From: Botrytis cinerea B05.10
Taxonomy: Eukaryota > Ascomycota > Leotiomycetes > Helotiales > Sclerotiniaceae
DNA: 64,000 bases
Direction: 5' to 3'
Assembly (NCBI RefSeq): GCF_000143535.2
Contig: NC_037317.1
Coordinates: 186,001-250,000, forward strand
Under the pieces are notes generated by a model. It did no database searches. It was not told where the DNA came from and worked only from the letters and a program-made list of their open reading frames with translations. Made by a program: the position numbers and the translations under genes. Shown here one piece after another: positions 11,396 to 21,450 of the stretch (positions are counted from its first letter, which is position 1; each line of letters starts with the position of its first letter).

Positions 11396-12490
11396 ATGGC
11401 TTCACATAATAAAAGAAATGCAGGGGAAGAAGTGCCATTAACAGAAGGATCTACTAAAATTGCTAGGACCGCCAACGAAATGGAATCAAATCCACAAACA
11501 TCCATGGCTGCTTTATTCAGAGCAAACAAGATGGTTCACGATCTAAAGGAATCGCAGCTTCGTACAATTCTCGTTCAGGCATATGTTTCTCATCCCGAGA
11601 TAGCTCATGTGGTAGATTTGGAACATGAAAAGATGGAACATTTGGATAAGACACCGTCCGAATCAGACCCTGAATCGGACCCCGTCTCTCTTTCTGGAGC
11701 TGGCCGTGCTGTTGGAGTTTACAAAGAGCGGGACGAAGATGATGAGGGTTCAGGCTCGGAAGATGAAGCTTCGAAGAGAAAAAGAAAAGTGACGGAAGTG
11801 AGGATACGTTTATTTTCGTAACACCCTGAGAACCTGCTAACATTTTCACAGCTCAAAGAACGCGGTATCGACGACTCGTTCTCGTGTTCATGTGATACTG
11901 GTTGCGCAAATGGCAGATGCGAATGCTCCAAGAATTCTTTTAGTTGTGGTCCAAACTGCAAATGTGCCTCGTGTGGCAATTATCTAAACAAGTTTGCCCT
12001 GTTCTTCGGAGAACCTAGACTTCGCGCTACAAATTGTTTTGCGAGTTGGATGAAAGCGCAGGGGCCTGATCTGGATCTCGATTCCGCATTTACACAAGAG
12101 GAATTACGAAGTAACATTATGGGAGTCGATGAAAAGAAATACTACGATGCGCCTCAAGGACCAGTATTCTCCGATGGTTCTAACCCGGAAATACAACAGC
12201 TTGGTGAAAAGTGGCTCGAGGCAAGGACTGAAGCAGAGAGGAAACCTATTCGAATGAAGTTGTTCAGAAAGGCATTTGTTGAGGATGGTGAACATTTTTT
12301 CTCTTTCTGCTCTGGTGGATGGGAGGAATTCAACTGCACTGTTCATTGTTCCGTTTGTGATGAATGTAACGACTGGAGAGACTGGCACTGCAAGGATTGC
12401 GGGAAGTGCTCATATGGAGTTACTCTCCCTTGTGATGGTTGTGGTGGAGTTTCGAATGGGTATCATGATCAATTCGATGATATGTGGTAG
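11396..12490 (+). CDS. Single-CXC (tesmin/TSO1-like) domain protein, paralogue B
   Basis: Exons 11396-11797 and 11852-12490 with a 54-nt GT..AG intron give 1041 nt, 346 aa. Order of parts: a helical segment at about residues 36-75 ([20 protein letters not shown]...), an acidic stretch ([12 protein letters not shown]) next to a basic KRKRK that may be a nuclear localisation signal, and one CXC repeat at 146-175 (CxCx3Cx4CxCx6Cx3CxCx2C). A conserved middle follows ([17 protein letters not shown]...). The last part is a C-terminal Cys-rich module, [18 protein letters not shown]...CDGCGG. All parts have counterparts in paralogue A in the same order, so the two arose by inverted duplication. A zinc-dependent nuclear, possibly transcriptional, role is inferred from the CXC domain. 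The C-terminal module is unfamiliar to me. Confidence 0.87.
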
Positions 12491-12954
12491 GATTTGACCA
12501 ATTTTGATTATGAGAACGCCATATCACCATCACTTCACAAGCTAAGTTGAGCAGCAGCTTCCCAAGAAGCTCTTTTATTTATTTTGGTGGTGGCTAGGCA
12601 TAATCCTTATAACGAAACAATTTTTTAACACAATGCGTTGTTATATGCTATCACTACAAGCTCATGTCAATATACTACTGTCTCAGTCGTATTGGGCCCT
12701 GGTCTCTATTTAATTCAATTCATCATCACTAGTAGAGTGAAGCTTATGAACGAGGTGTTCCGGCTATCGATACCTAAAGGCACTCAAATGGAAGTGAGCA
12801 GCTTGACTATTGATTATAAGTTCTATTAATCTCTGTTTTTTTTCGCCTATACTAAGATACTCCATTTTTAAACCCAATGCAATCCTTCTATTTTACTTGC
12901 TTCCCTAGTACGTTAGGCATTTCATCGCCGTTGATAATCCCGTCCTAAAAAATA
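12491..12954. other. Intergenic region between convergent genes
   Basis: AT-rich, without a supported gene. It probably holds the 3' ends of the CXC paralogue B transcript (plus) and of the secreted-protein gene (minus). Confidence 0.6.
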
Positions 12955-13655
12955 TCAACAGAACTCGCACTTCTCGCTGGGTATCGCCCGAACTGGATAC
13001 ATGGAAATGGAGTCTCTGGTGAAACTTCCAGCTTGTCCAAAGTTGTTTTGAACATCAAACTCCTGTCCTCTTACATCATCTCGGCTGAATTTCCAAGTTC
13101 CATTGTCGTTGCACTAGAAAGTCAGAAGTCAGTGATATTTCCCAACCATTATGTGGGGGACAATGAGTTTGCTCACTGGAGTTGGGCTATCCTCGCTGCA
13201 AAAAAATCGTTAGTCTACGTCTTCAGAAGTTCAAAGACCATGCCAAAACTTACGTTCCGCAATTTCCATACAGATGCGTGATATTAAATGTAAAATGATC
13301 GCCATCAGAATATAGACTGAAAGTTACATTGGGATCACCACTGCAGGGTGCATCGACTGGAGCACCATCGAGTGCGAATATATAAGTAGTTGGACTAGTG
13401 TAACTGCATGTTACATTGAGGCCTTGAGGAGCAGGAGTGGGCGTGTCAATCAAGTTGAATGACCAACTGTTTCCTCGGGTTAGCACCTCTAAGGGTGAAC
13501 GTCCTTGGGAAAGGAACTTACAAGCCGCCTGAACCGTGTCTAATGTTTCCAATGCTGATTTTTTGGACGTACCATGGAGTAGGAACCATGAACTGATCCG
13601 CTAGACCTACAGTAACAGCTCCAGCAGAAAAGACAAGGAGTTTTGAGAAATGCAT
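12955..13655 (-). CDS. Small secreted cysteine-rich protein, possible AA1-like effector
   Basis: Four exons (13522-13655, 13254-13466, 13177-13195, 12955-13113) with introns of 55, 58 and 63 nt give 525 nt, 174 aa. The third exon is only 19 nt, but without it the frame into the last exon is lost. Residues 1-19 are a typical signal peptide (MHFSKLLVFSAGAVTVGLA). The mature part has six Cys (three possible disulfides) and several N-glycosylation sequons (NVT, NIT, NGT). Size, Cys count and motifs such as HGSGGFWSFNL, VDAPC and GNC recall the AA1-like (Alt a 1) group of secreted fungal proteins; that assignment is tentative. Secreted proteins of this kind often act at the plant interface, but no such role can be shown from sequence. 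Confidence 0.8.
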
Positions 13656-14777
13656 ATTGGTTGAGAAGTGATAAAAAGTTGACTTGAAGTGGATGATGAT
13701 AAGTTGACGAAAGAATGATAATTAGAAAGGCTTTCAACAAGTGGAAGACGTTGAATTAATACTAAAAACAATCACAATCAAGGCAAGAAAAAGAAAGAAC
13801 TTCTATGATGTTACAGTACAGCAAGCACGATTCATCGTATTCGATTACATGTATCTGCAGCGCCAAGCCATGGCCCTTTCTTCAAATACGAACCCCAAAA
13901 TACGAGCTCTGTGTAACAAATGATCCAAGCTCTTCGACGGAAACCACAACTCTCTGTACTTTGTGTGAATCTGTGGGGAAACCACCACACACACTCTAGA
14001 TACTAGAGTAGGTAGACACCTACATAATGCAGATCGAGAATTCAATAATAGAATGGTAACGTAGCAGTGGAACATACAGACTGAAACATAACTCTCGGTT
14101 TGTTGTTCGACCTCGGTATTAACTTTTTAGCTACATCTTTTGAGCAATCATTGTTTTTTTATTTTCCAAGAACGAATTGACATCGGTATGCCCGATGTGG
14201 TGTTAGTCAAGTGAGGTTTTGCAGAAACGGGTGGCACCGAGGTAGTATTCACAAAAGAAAATATCGTGCAAGCTACCACCTGATACTACGAGAAACAAGG
14301 TCTCACAACGTCATATCATTGGATAGCGTATGTAATTGGTGTTGTCAATCTTAAAAAATTGTTCAATAACAAATATGAACTGCCAATCTCACACTACCTT
14401 ACATACATTATTAGCCCTCCTCGGAATCTAGAATGACATCGCCGTTCCTTTGATACCCGTCGCTTGATGTCAGCTGTCAGCTGTTACCTGTTAGCAGGCA
14501 ATATTATCTATACATTTGATTGTATGTCAAATGCAAGTATTACTTCGCGAACTTTCTATTCCAAGGCATCGTATTGAATTCTCTCAATGCGTCCAGCAAC
14601 GTTTTTTTCTCGCTGCAACTTGCTCTTCCACATCGCTCCCTTACAACCTAGCGGTTCCCCTTTCACGAGGATGCAACATTCCCAAGCGCGTGAATGTTGA
14701 ACGAGCCTTCCAAGGGCATTCCTTCCAGGACAGTGCGCAACCCCGCTTCCCCCTGAGAGCTCTCAAAGCCCCTACCT
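13656..14777. other. Intergenic region, no gene seen
   Basis: The stretch contains only short frames without coding character. The left end is the presumed promoter of the secreted-protein gene. The plus-strand frame at 14516-14899 is a shadow of the F-box gene and its flank. Confidence 0.55.
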
Positions 14778-15335
14778 TTACATCTCCGCATTTCCACATT
14801 TCAAAAGACCCTCCTCTCCTTGCACATCCAGACTCCCCCACACATCCCTCAGCAATTTCGAATTCAACATCCCCATCCGAACTCCCGTCTCGCTTTTGAT
14901 GACCCATCTCCCAGACATTGATTGAATCACTAATTCCTTGACAGGTGGTAAACACACTAACATGTTTTTCCAACTAGCTTCTTCGAACCTGAATCCCCTC
15001 CGCATCATATCCCTTCTTCCAACTCCCAATTCACATAGCTCTAATGGTCGGAGCTCCGTAGACGTGATCCATTCTCTGCGGGAAGGAGAGACGTAAGCGT
15101 GGAATGAAGGGTACAAGAGAGGATTGGGGATAATGGTGTTGGAATGATTAAGAAGAAATGGATTTCTGGTTGAGGAGAAGAACAACTTATATTGGAGGAG
15201 AGGAGAGGTGGTTATTAAGTTGTAAAAATGATTGTTCACGCTCTGAACGCGGATCATGAGATCGGGGAGAGGAACGTGGAAGAAGATCTGTTCAAGGAGT
15301 TCCGGGATTGCGAGAACTTTGGCGGCGGATGTCAT
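14778..15335 (-). CDS. Short F-box-like protein
   Basis: Single exon, 185 aa, starting at the ATG of MTSAAKVLAIPELLEQIFFH; the frame is open upstream, but this start sits right before the domain. Residues 5-50 match the F-box pattern: hydrophobic start with a Pro, LLEQIFFHVPLPDLMIRVQ, then VNNHFYNLITTSPLLQYKLFF. The rest follows the layout of many short ascomycete F-box proteins, with a LRPLELCELG stretch and a C-terminal FRFEEASWKNMLVCLPPVKEL motif, and ends at a short GVRMGMLNSKLLRDVWGS tail. F-box proteins recruit substrates to SCF ubiquitin ligases through Skp1; the substrate is unknown. The gene is intact by frame, though such families often contain pseudogenes. Confidence 0.75.
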   Translation of the reverse strand: MTSAAKVLAIPELLEQIFFHVPLPDLMIRVQSVNNHFYNLITTSPLLQYKLFFSSTRNPFLLNHSNTIIPNPLLYPSFHAYVSPSRREWITSTELRPLELCELGVGRRDMMRRGFRFEEASWKNMLVCLPPVKELVIQSMSGRWVIKSETGVRMGMLNSKLLRDVWGSLDVQGEEGLLKCGNAEM

Positions 15336-16903
15336 TTTGTAGTCTTTGGTGTTTTTTTGTATTTTTGATTTGATGGAGAGGTTGAATTTTAGACCGATGA
15401 TCAGGAAGATGTTTCTGGCACTGTGGTTGTTTATAAGTATTCTTATGTTGGGTTGGGGGTATGAATGTCCCGTAATGTTAATATTGACATGAACAACTGA
15501 ATGAATTGAAATTTGAGAAAGATTCACTACTTTTTGATATTGATGGACCATTGGGAAGACAACTCTCGTCGCGAATCATTTTGAATCCCGTGCGATATAC
15601 CATTTCTCAGCGTCTGCCCTCGAAATTACTTCTTTTCAAAGATATCAAGAAAATACTTATTGGTTTAACACTTGCTTCTAAAAAAAAAACAAAAGCTAAT
15701 GTCAAATTCTACAATTCAATTGATAACTACTAGCTGCAATCCAATAATAAGCGGGACCAGAGTCGTTGATAGTCGACTACTAGATCGGATTAAGAGATGC
15801 ACGAACGTTGTTTCACTATCAAGGGAGCATGATACTTACGCCTTATACTTTTCTTTTAAAGGGATGTGAGTGCACAGACATTTACAATCTTATTTATTGT
15901 GTTCTCATTTGACAGAAGTGCAATATTTGAAGATCGAGCGGGAAACTAGAACAAACACAAGTCCCGATTCGCATTGTATCAGTCCATCACTCTATAAAGT
16001 TCAACCCTCTGATTCAGGAAAAGGATCTTTTCAAGTATGATCAGAACCCATCGAAACCTTCCTCTCCCTTGATTCACCTTCGAGATCTTGACTATGCTGA
16101 ACCCTCTACTCCTCTCGATCTCGCCTTTCCCCAATACCGCCAGACCTCCATATTGACTGCTATTCCCCGATTTGCCAAACCCACCTTCTTGATCCCGCCT
16201 CCAATACCAGAATCTCATAAACAAATCCTTTTGAGCGTCTCCACCTCCCATTTCTAGCTCTTCCTCCCCGTTCTTCCCGTTCGAGATTCCCAACTTTGTA
16301 CCGGGTATCAAATTCATCACTAGAATGATATAAAAAACCTCGTATCTAAACCTCAATGGGCAAAAGCTAAGCCATCCGCAACCAATGTCTACGAAGCCTG
16401 TTGAGGCAGCCGCTTTTTAATTCTGCTTTTGCCATTTCGGAATGCCAAGTGGTTGCTATTAATGGGGCATTAGCAAATAATTATATACGTTTTAGGGTTG
16501 ATCAAATAGAGAAGGTGGTGGCGAGGTTGAGGTTGAGATGGTCGTCTCGACTGTCATGATTAGCCACAACAAAGTTAAGCCATACGGTTGATTCAGCCAC
16601 AACTCTCAAAGAAGTTCTTGACATATTGATGTTGAAGAGTCATCTCTCTTGGTACTCATCAATATATCGAGAAATCTCCAAAGAAGTGTAGCACAGATAA
16701 CTCTCCAGAGCAAAAGGAAATCCAGAATTTACATATTGTAATCATATTACCATAATTGTATTAATGAACGTTTCCAGACTCTGTTATGCTTACTAAGCCA
16801 TGTACCTCACGTCGACTTCATCTCACCATGCTTCCCCTGTCACCGGCCGTTTTCATTATAACATCTTAAATTCTTCCAAGCTTCTAGTGCTAGTTTCGAT
16901 TAA
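15336..16903. other. Intergenic region, no gene seen
   Basis: No supported gene. A 125-codon minus frame at 15979-16356 is of doubtful composition and has no recognisable motif. Around 16560-16610 a short AGCCACAAC direct repeat is visible. Confidence 0.5.
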
Positions 16904-18364
16904 ATGAATCCAATTGTTCGTAATTATCTATTCCGGCACCCACGAAGAATATCGACAAGATCATCAGAATCTAAAGTACAGCCGCGACTGAACGTTGGAT
17001 TGGATTCCCTTCGGAGTGTTTCTTCGGGGTCTAGGATCACGAGCCGGAGGGAGGACAAGCTTGGTTCTCAGTTGAAGGAGGAAGAAAAGAGAGGGGAGAA
17101 CATTAATCGAAAAGAGATGGGAAAGGAGCGAATTGCAATAGATGGCGGGGGAAAAGATGGAAAAAACATAAAGCAATATCTAAGCCACATAGAACGGACG
17201 GCAACAGAACCAAGGGATGAAGTATGTGTATAAAATTTCCATGTTTTCCAAACTACACATCTTCCTTTTAATCTCCTCACATTTGAATACCGTGTCCCTC
17301 CTCCTCAAACAGAAAGAAAAGTTTTGAACGTTGGTTAATCATCCCTACAGTCCCTTCATAACTTGTTCCTCACACACGTGACAAGAATAAACTCTACCAC
17401 TCGTCTCTTTTATTTCTCATCTCTTCATTCCGCATCTAACTCCTCTCCGAAACCCCTCACCTGGAAACCCGGGCAATGGATTGATCTATATCTCCCTGGA
17501 ATACAGAGACCTGGGGGTTTTAGTATTGTGAATATTCCCTCTTCCCAATCTTCCCCTTCAATCGATGACGTGAATGAGGAGAGAGAAAACGGTATCGAGT
17601 TAGCGATTCAAAAGCCCATTTTGAAATTAAATTCCGAGGGAAAAATAAGTGAACAGGTAGCCTGGTTATTCCAGTCTTCATCAGAAATTCTTGGAAAGGA
17701 GGTTGCGGTTAGAATTGGAGGATCATTTACCTGGCCTCCTTCTTGTTGGGATGAGAAGGAAAGCAAAGAGTATCGGAAGGAGCGGGTGGAAGATGGAAAT
17801 AGGGTGGTGTTTATAGCAGGCGGAATGGGTATCAACCCTTTGATGAGTATGATTTCTTGTATTCATGCCGAATTGAAAGAGAATGGAAGGAGAGGAGAGC
17901 GGAAGAGAGGAAGTAAAGAAGGAAATGGAACAATCGAGGGAAATGCGGAGGAGAATAAATGCGAGAATTTTGAGGTTAAATTTCTCTACAGCACCAAAGT
18001 GCCGGCTTCCATTCCAGCAGGAGGTGAACGAAGAGAAGGAGAGACAGGAGAAGAGATATTGTTTCTCGATCGTTTACAAAAAATCTTCAAGAAAAGAGAG
18101 AAATGGGATCTTCAGCTTTTTGCCACTGGCTCTTCCCACAACACTACCGAGCTTTCAAAGGCAAACGCAAACTCAAATATGAAAACACATCATCGAAGAA
18201 TATCCAACCTTGACATCGACGTTGTGCTAGGAACAAAAGAGGAGAAAGCACGAACGATAGTTTACATATGTGGACCGCCCACCATGACTGATTCCATGGT
18301 GTCTTATGTTCGAAATCTTCCTGGTATAGATCCCTCGCGAGTTTTATGTGAGAAATGGTGGTGA
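16904..18364 (+). CDS. OXNAD1-like FAD/NAD(P)-binding oxidoreductase
   Basis: Exons 16904-17221 and 17351-18364 with a 129-nt intron give 443 aa. The Arg-rich, acid-poor N-terminus (MNPIVRNYLFRHPRRISTRSS) looks like a mitochondrial presequence. The ferredoxin-NADP reductase fold is visible. The flavin-binding part has WKPGQWIDLYLPGI and GGFSIVN (about residues 143-165). The NAD(P) site is FIAGGMGINPLMS (about 258-270). The C-terminal ICGPPTMTDSMV ends in EKWW. The NAD-binding half is interrupted by a charged, Glu/Arg/Gly-rich insertion (about residues 283-318). OXNAD1-type proteins are mitochondrial-predicted reductases of uncertain substrate. The splice acceptor was set so that HIERTATEPRDE continues into SLHNLFLTHVTRI, as expected for the family. 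Confidence 0.85.
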
Positions 18365-19096
18365 ACTCATGTCAAACTTTTCGAGGAAATCCTTACCGGG
18401 AGGATTTTGAAGAACGCAATGACGGTCCAGCACATCGTCATACGTTTTATAGTTTGATATATACCCACCAATATCATGAGAGTTTGGAGGGATATTATAT
18501 CTTGTTAGTAGCTCTGTAACCACTGATATTTTTTATCAACGATTTGATGATATCATATACGGGTTATCAGTGTTTCAGTGGACACTCCTGCCTCTTACCA
18601 ACACCTTGGTAGATAATCATAAACATTATCAGTAATTTGAGGTATATTCATACAATTTATCAGCGTTTTTATCGACACTCATACCTCTCTCTCATTAACA
18701 AGTTTATGCACACTTACATATCTCACCATCTGAAGATATATTCGCACATTTCATCATGTTCCTAGTGCAGACTCATACATTTTATCAAATTCCATCCAAC
18801 ACTCATACGAGATATTCAGAAAGATCGTGAACGTAATCATGCAAATGATTGTTTTATACACTCAATATGTCCCAGCAAATGTGCTCAAGTAGGTTTGAGT
18901 TCCCGTTCTGCTTTCTTTTTCTTTTGTTTTTGCATTCAATATACACGCTTGAAATACACATTCTACACACACATTCTACAACATCTGGCATTTGATACCC
19001 TTGAAACAACATTTACATCTCGATTTTGAAACGATTTACACTTCTTTACACTCTTCAATTCATTAAGACCAAAAATACAATTCTTGATTGTTTACG
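18365..19096. repeat. Intergenic region with degenerate TTATCAG/ACACTCATAC repeats
   Basis: Between about 18560 and 18810 the motif TTATCAG(T/C)GTTT and a partner GACACTC(C/A)T(G/A)CCTCT occur twice about 90 bp apart. Diverged copies (TTATCAAAT, ACACTCATAC) follow. It looks like an old degenerate tandem repeat. No gene is seen. Confidence 0.45.
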
Positions 19097-19822
19097 ATGG
19101 CCAAACCTACTTGGAGCTCTAGGGCTGATGCGTTACTCGCTTGGGTTGCGGGTGATGTATGGCGTTATGAAAAGCAATTAAGGGAAGGGATTCCACAAAG
19201 ACTTATGATTAATTCCACACAATTACTTGAACGAGTTGGAGAATTTTTGAATGCTTCAAATCAGCTTGAACCTTTCTACATCAGCATAGGCTTTAAGGTA
19301 GAAGCGATCCGATGGCATGCCAAGGATAAAAATATACAATGGAAGGAGTCTCAGGGGGTCGAAAGGCCTTCCTGGCTTTCAGAACACGTCTTGAAAGGTC
19401 AATTCGGCGAGATAGGTCTCGAGGCTTTGCATGATTCTACCTTGCGTCTTCGTCGTGTTTTGCAAGATCGGGAAAGCGCCAAAACTCAGGGCAAGGAGCT
19501 TGCTAGAAATCCAAGAGAGACAAGACCTCAAGAGAGAGAACGGGGTAAGGCTCAAGTGATGGATGAAGCTCAGAGGACAATACTTTGGAGAAAGGAAGAA
19601 GAAAAAATACGGGAGCTGCAATTCAGAAGGGAAGTCAAGAGACATGGTTACACGAAAGATCCAGAGTTCCCTGGAAATTTGTCTTGGACAGACCATAATG
19701 CTTCCGGCTTCATTTACCGCGAACCCCCTAATCAACTCGGTAGAGGCATCAGAAGAGGAGGTCAAGATGTGTATCTTACTTCTCCTCTTCCACTAACGGG
19801 ACCGTCGACGATTCGAAGATAG
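19097..19822 (+). CDS. Uncharacterised charged protein
   Basis: Single exon, 241 aa, from the ATG of MAKPTWSSRADALLAWVAG. The first ~110 residues look folded and helical (LINSTQLLERVGEFLNASNQL-like stretches; hydrophobic positions alternate). About residues 125-185 are rich in Arg/Glu/Gln and likely coiled or disordered (RNPRETRPQERERGKAQ). The tail has KRHGYTKDPEFPGNLSW and is Gly/Arg/Pro-rich. There is no signal peptide, membrane segment or known motif. The family is not recognised; it is probably lineage-restricted. The frame length and mixed composition make a real gene likely. Confidence 0.65.
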   Translation: MAKPTWSSRADALLAWVAGDVWRYEKQLREGIPQRLMINSTQLLERVGEFLNASNQLEPFYISIGFKVEAIRWHAKDKNIQWKESQGVERPSWLSEHVLKGQFGEIGLEALHDSTLRLRRVLQDRESAKTQGKELARNPRETRPQERERGKAQVMDEAQRTILWRKEEEKIRELQFRREVKRHGYTKDPEFPGNLSWTDHNASGFIYREPPNQLGRGIRRGGQDVYLTSPLPLTGPSTIRR

Positions 19823-20566
19823 GTTCAATGAATGAAGACTAGCTCTGAAATAATCTTGCTCGATCTCAATCCGCACGCAATTTTCCCTCTCATCGTACAC
19901 CTACGTCTTCATGCTCGCATAAATGTACAGCCACATAATCTCGGTTCCTAAATATCATATTTTCCTCAGCATCAATTTTGATATATTTCCTACTTTCTTT
20001 TAGATGGTTAAGGGTAAGGGTAAGGATCCAATAATTCTCATCTCTCTCTCATAAATCTTCGATACTTTTTAAAATCAAACGTTCTTCCAGAAGAAGGTAT
20101 GCATAGCTTGGGATGGGAGTATGTAAACAGAAACACAAAAATAGATCCTTAAAATCATATCCAAACTCCATCCAATTCAAACACTTCTCACAACGATACA
20201 TCCACCCTCTATCAAACTCTAAGTTCACTTCACTATATGCTAACAGATACATACCTACATACAATAATCAAAAAGTCCAACACACCATCCCTATCTTGTA
20301 CTTTATATAATCTAAACACATTTTCTCCCAGAATAAGTCGATTGATTTACACAAAACCCCCGACTCATATACGAGATAAATATCATATCATAACACGCAA
20401 ACCCAAACCTAAACCCAAACCCAAAGCCACAAACCTCCTACCTAGATTTACTCACTACCTAGTCCCTAGCAGCCCAGCCCAGCCCAGCCCAGCCCAGATA
20501 CACTACACAGCCAACTATCCGCCATCAAGCCCACAAATTTACTTTTACATCTTCCATCTCATCTCA

Positions 20567-20738
20567 TCACACTACACTCATCACACTACACTCATCACAC
20601 TACACTCACTACACTACACTCACTACACTACACTCACTACACTACACTCACTACACTACACTCACTACACTACACTCACTACACTCACTACACTACACTC
20701 ACTACACTACACTCACTACACTCACTACACTACACTAC
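20567..20738. repeat. CACTACACT minisatellite
   Basis: About 170 bp built from CACTACACTA and CACTCACTA-type units in varying order, apparently variable-register slippage of a CACTA core. It lies in the 3' flank of acrB. Confidence 0.93.
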
Positions 20739-20830
20739 GACGACGGTGTTCACGAACAAAAAGAAATTACTCCTCGTGTAACCAGTCAATCGACCTACTA
20801 CTTTTATCCCCCTCCCTTTTATCTATCTTT

Positions 20831-20964
20831 CTATTTACTCTTCTATTTACTCTTCTATTTACTCTTCTATTTACTCTTCTATTTACTCTTCTATTTACTC
20901 TTCTATTTACTCTTCTATTTACTCTTCTATTTACTCTTCTATTTACTCTTCTATTTACTCTTCT
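20831..20964. repeat. 12-bp minisatellite (TTTACTCTTCTA)n
   Basis: About 11 near-perfect copies of a 12-bp unit, almost pure pyrimidine except for two A per unit. The copies are so uniform that recent expansion is likely, so copy number may vary between strains. Confidence 0.95.
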
Positions 20965-21450
20965 ACCTACCTACCCTTTCCCATTTCCATTTCCATTTTC
21001 ATTTCCATTTTTACTTGTATACAGTCTATACCACGCTCCGATGCTATCGTATTACTTCCACGTGCAAGTGCAAGTACTCAATATACAGTATTACGCATTG
21101 AATCATTACAGGGCAGTACAGTACAAGTACAAGTACATTCACACATCACACATCAAACATCATAATCACCATGCAAGTCAAATCGAGATATAGAGAAAAT
21201 AAACTTGCAAGCTTCAATTTTACTGCTATGCCAATATCGCTTCTAATACCACCAGTTTTGACCAGTTAGCCCAACTACCGCCACTTCACACATCTCTTGA
21301 GATTCTAGCCATGCCGCGTAATCGTCAAACTAGTCGGACAGCCCATCGATATCATCTCCAAACTGTCCAATCCAATTCAATCCAATTCGCTTCCCTCAAC
21401 ACTAGAACACAACACCAGCACAGCGTAAAATTCCACCAGCATCAATAAAA

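Larger units (their letters stand above)
19823..21450. other. Repeat-rich intergenic region downstream of acrB
   Basis: The stretch is strongly pyrimidine-biased on the plus strand. It carries AAACCC-type repeats (about 20400-20430), AGCCC repeats (about 20470-20498), two minisatellites listed separately, and CCATTT repeats (about 20977-21012). A 318-codon plus frame (20237-21193) is only translated repeat (Thr/Leu/His periodicity) and is not called. The part next to 21451 should include the acrB 3' UTR. Confidence 0.65.

Noticed and set aside
13555..13572. An 18-nt intron near the start of the secreted-protein gene
   Set aside because: It has GT..AG ends but is too short for a spliceosomal intron. 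Reading through keeps an open frame and gives a better protein.
20237..21193. 318-codon plus-strand open frame
   Set aside because: It is a translation of simple repeats (periodic Thr/Leu/His/Tyr and LLFT units), not protein-like.
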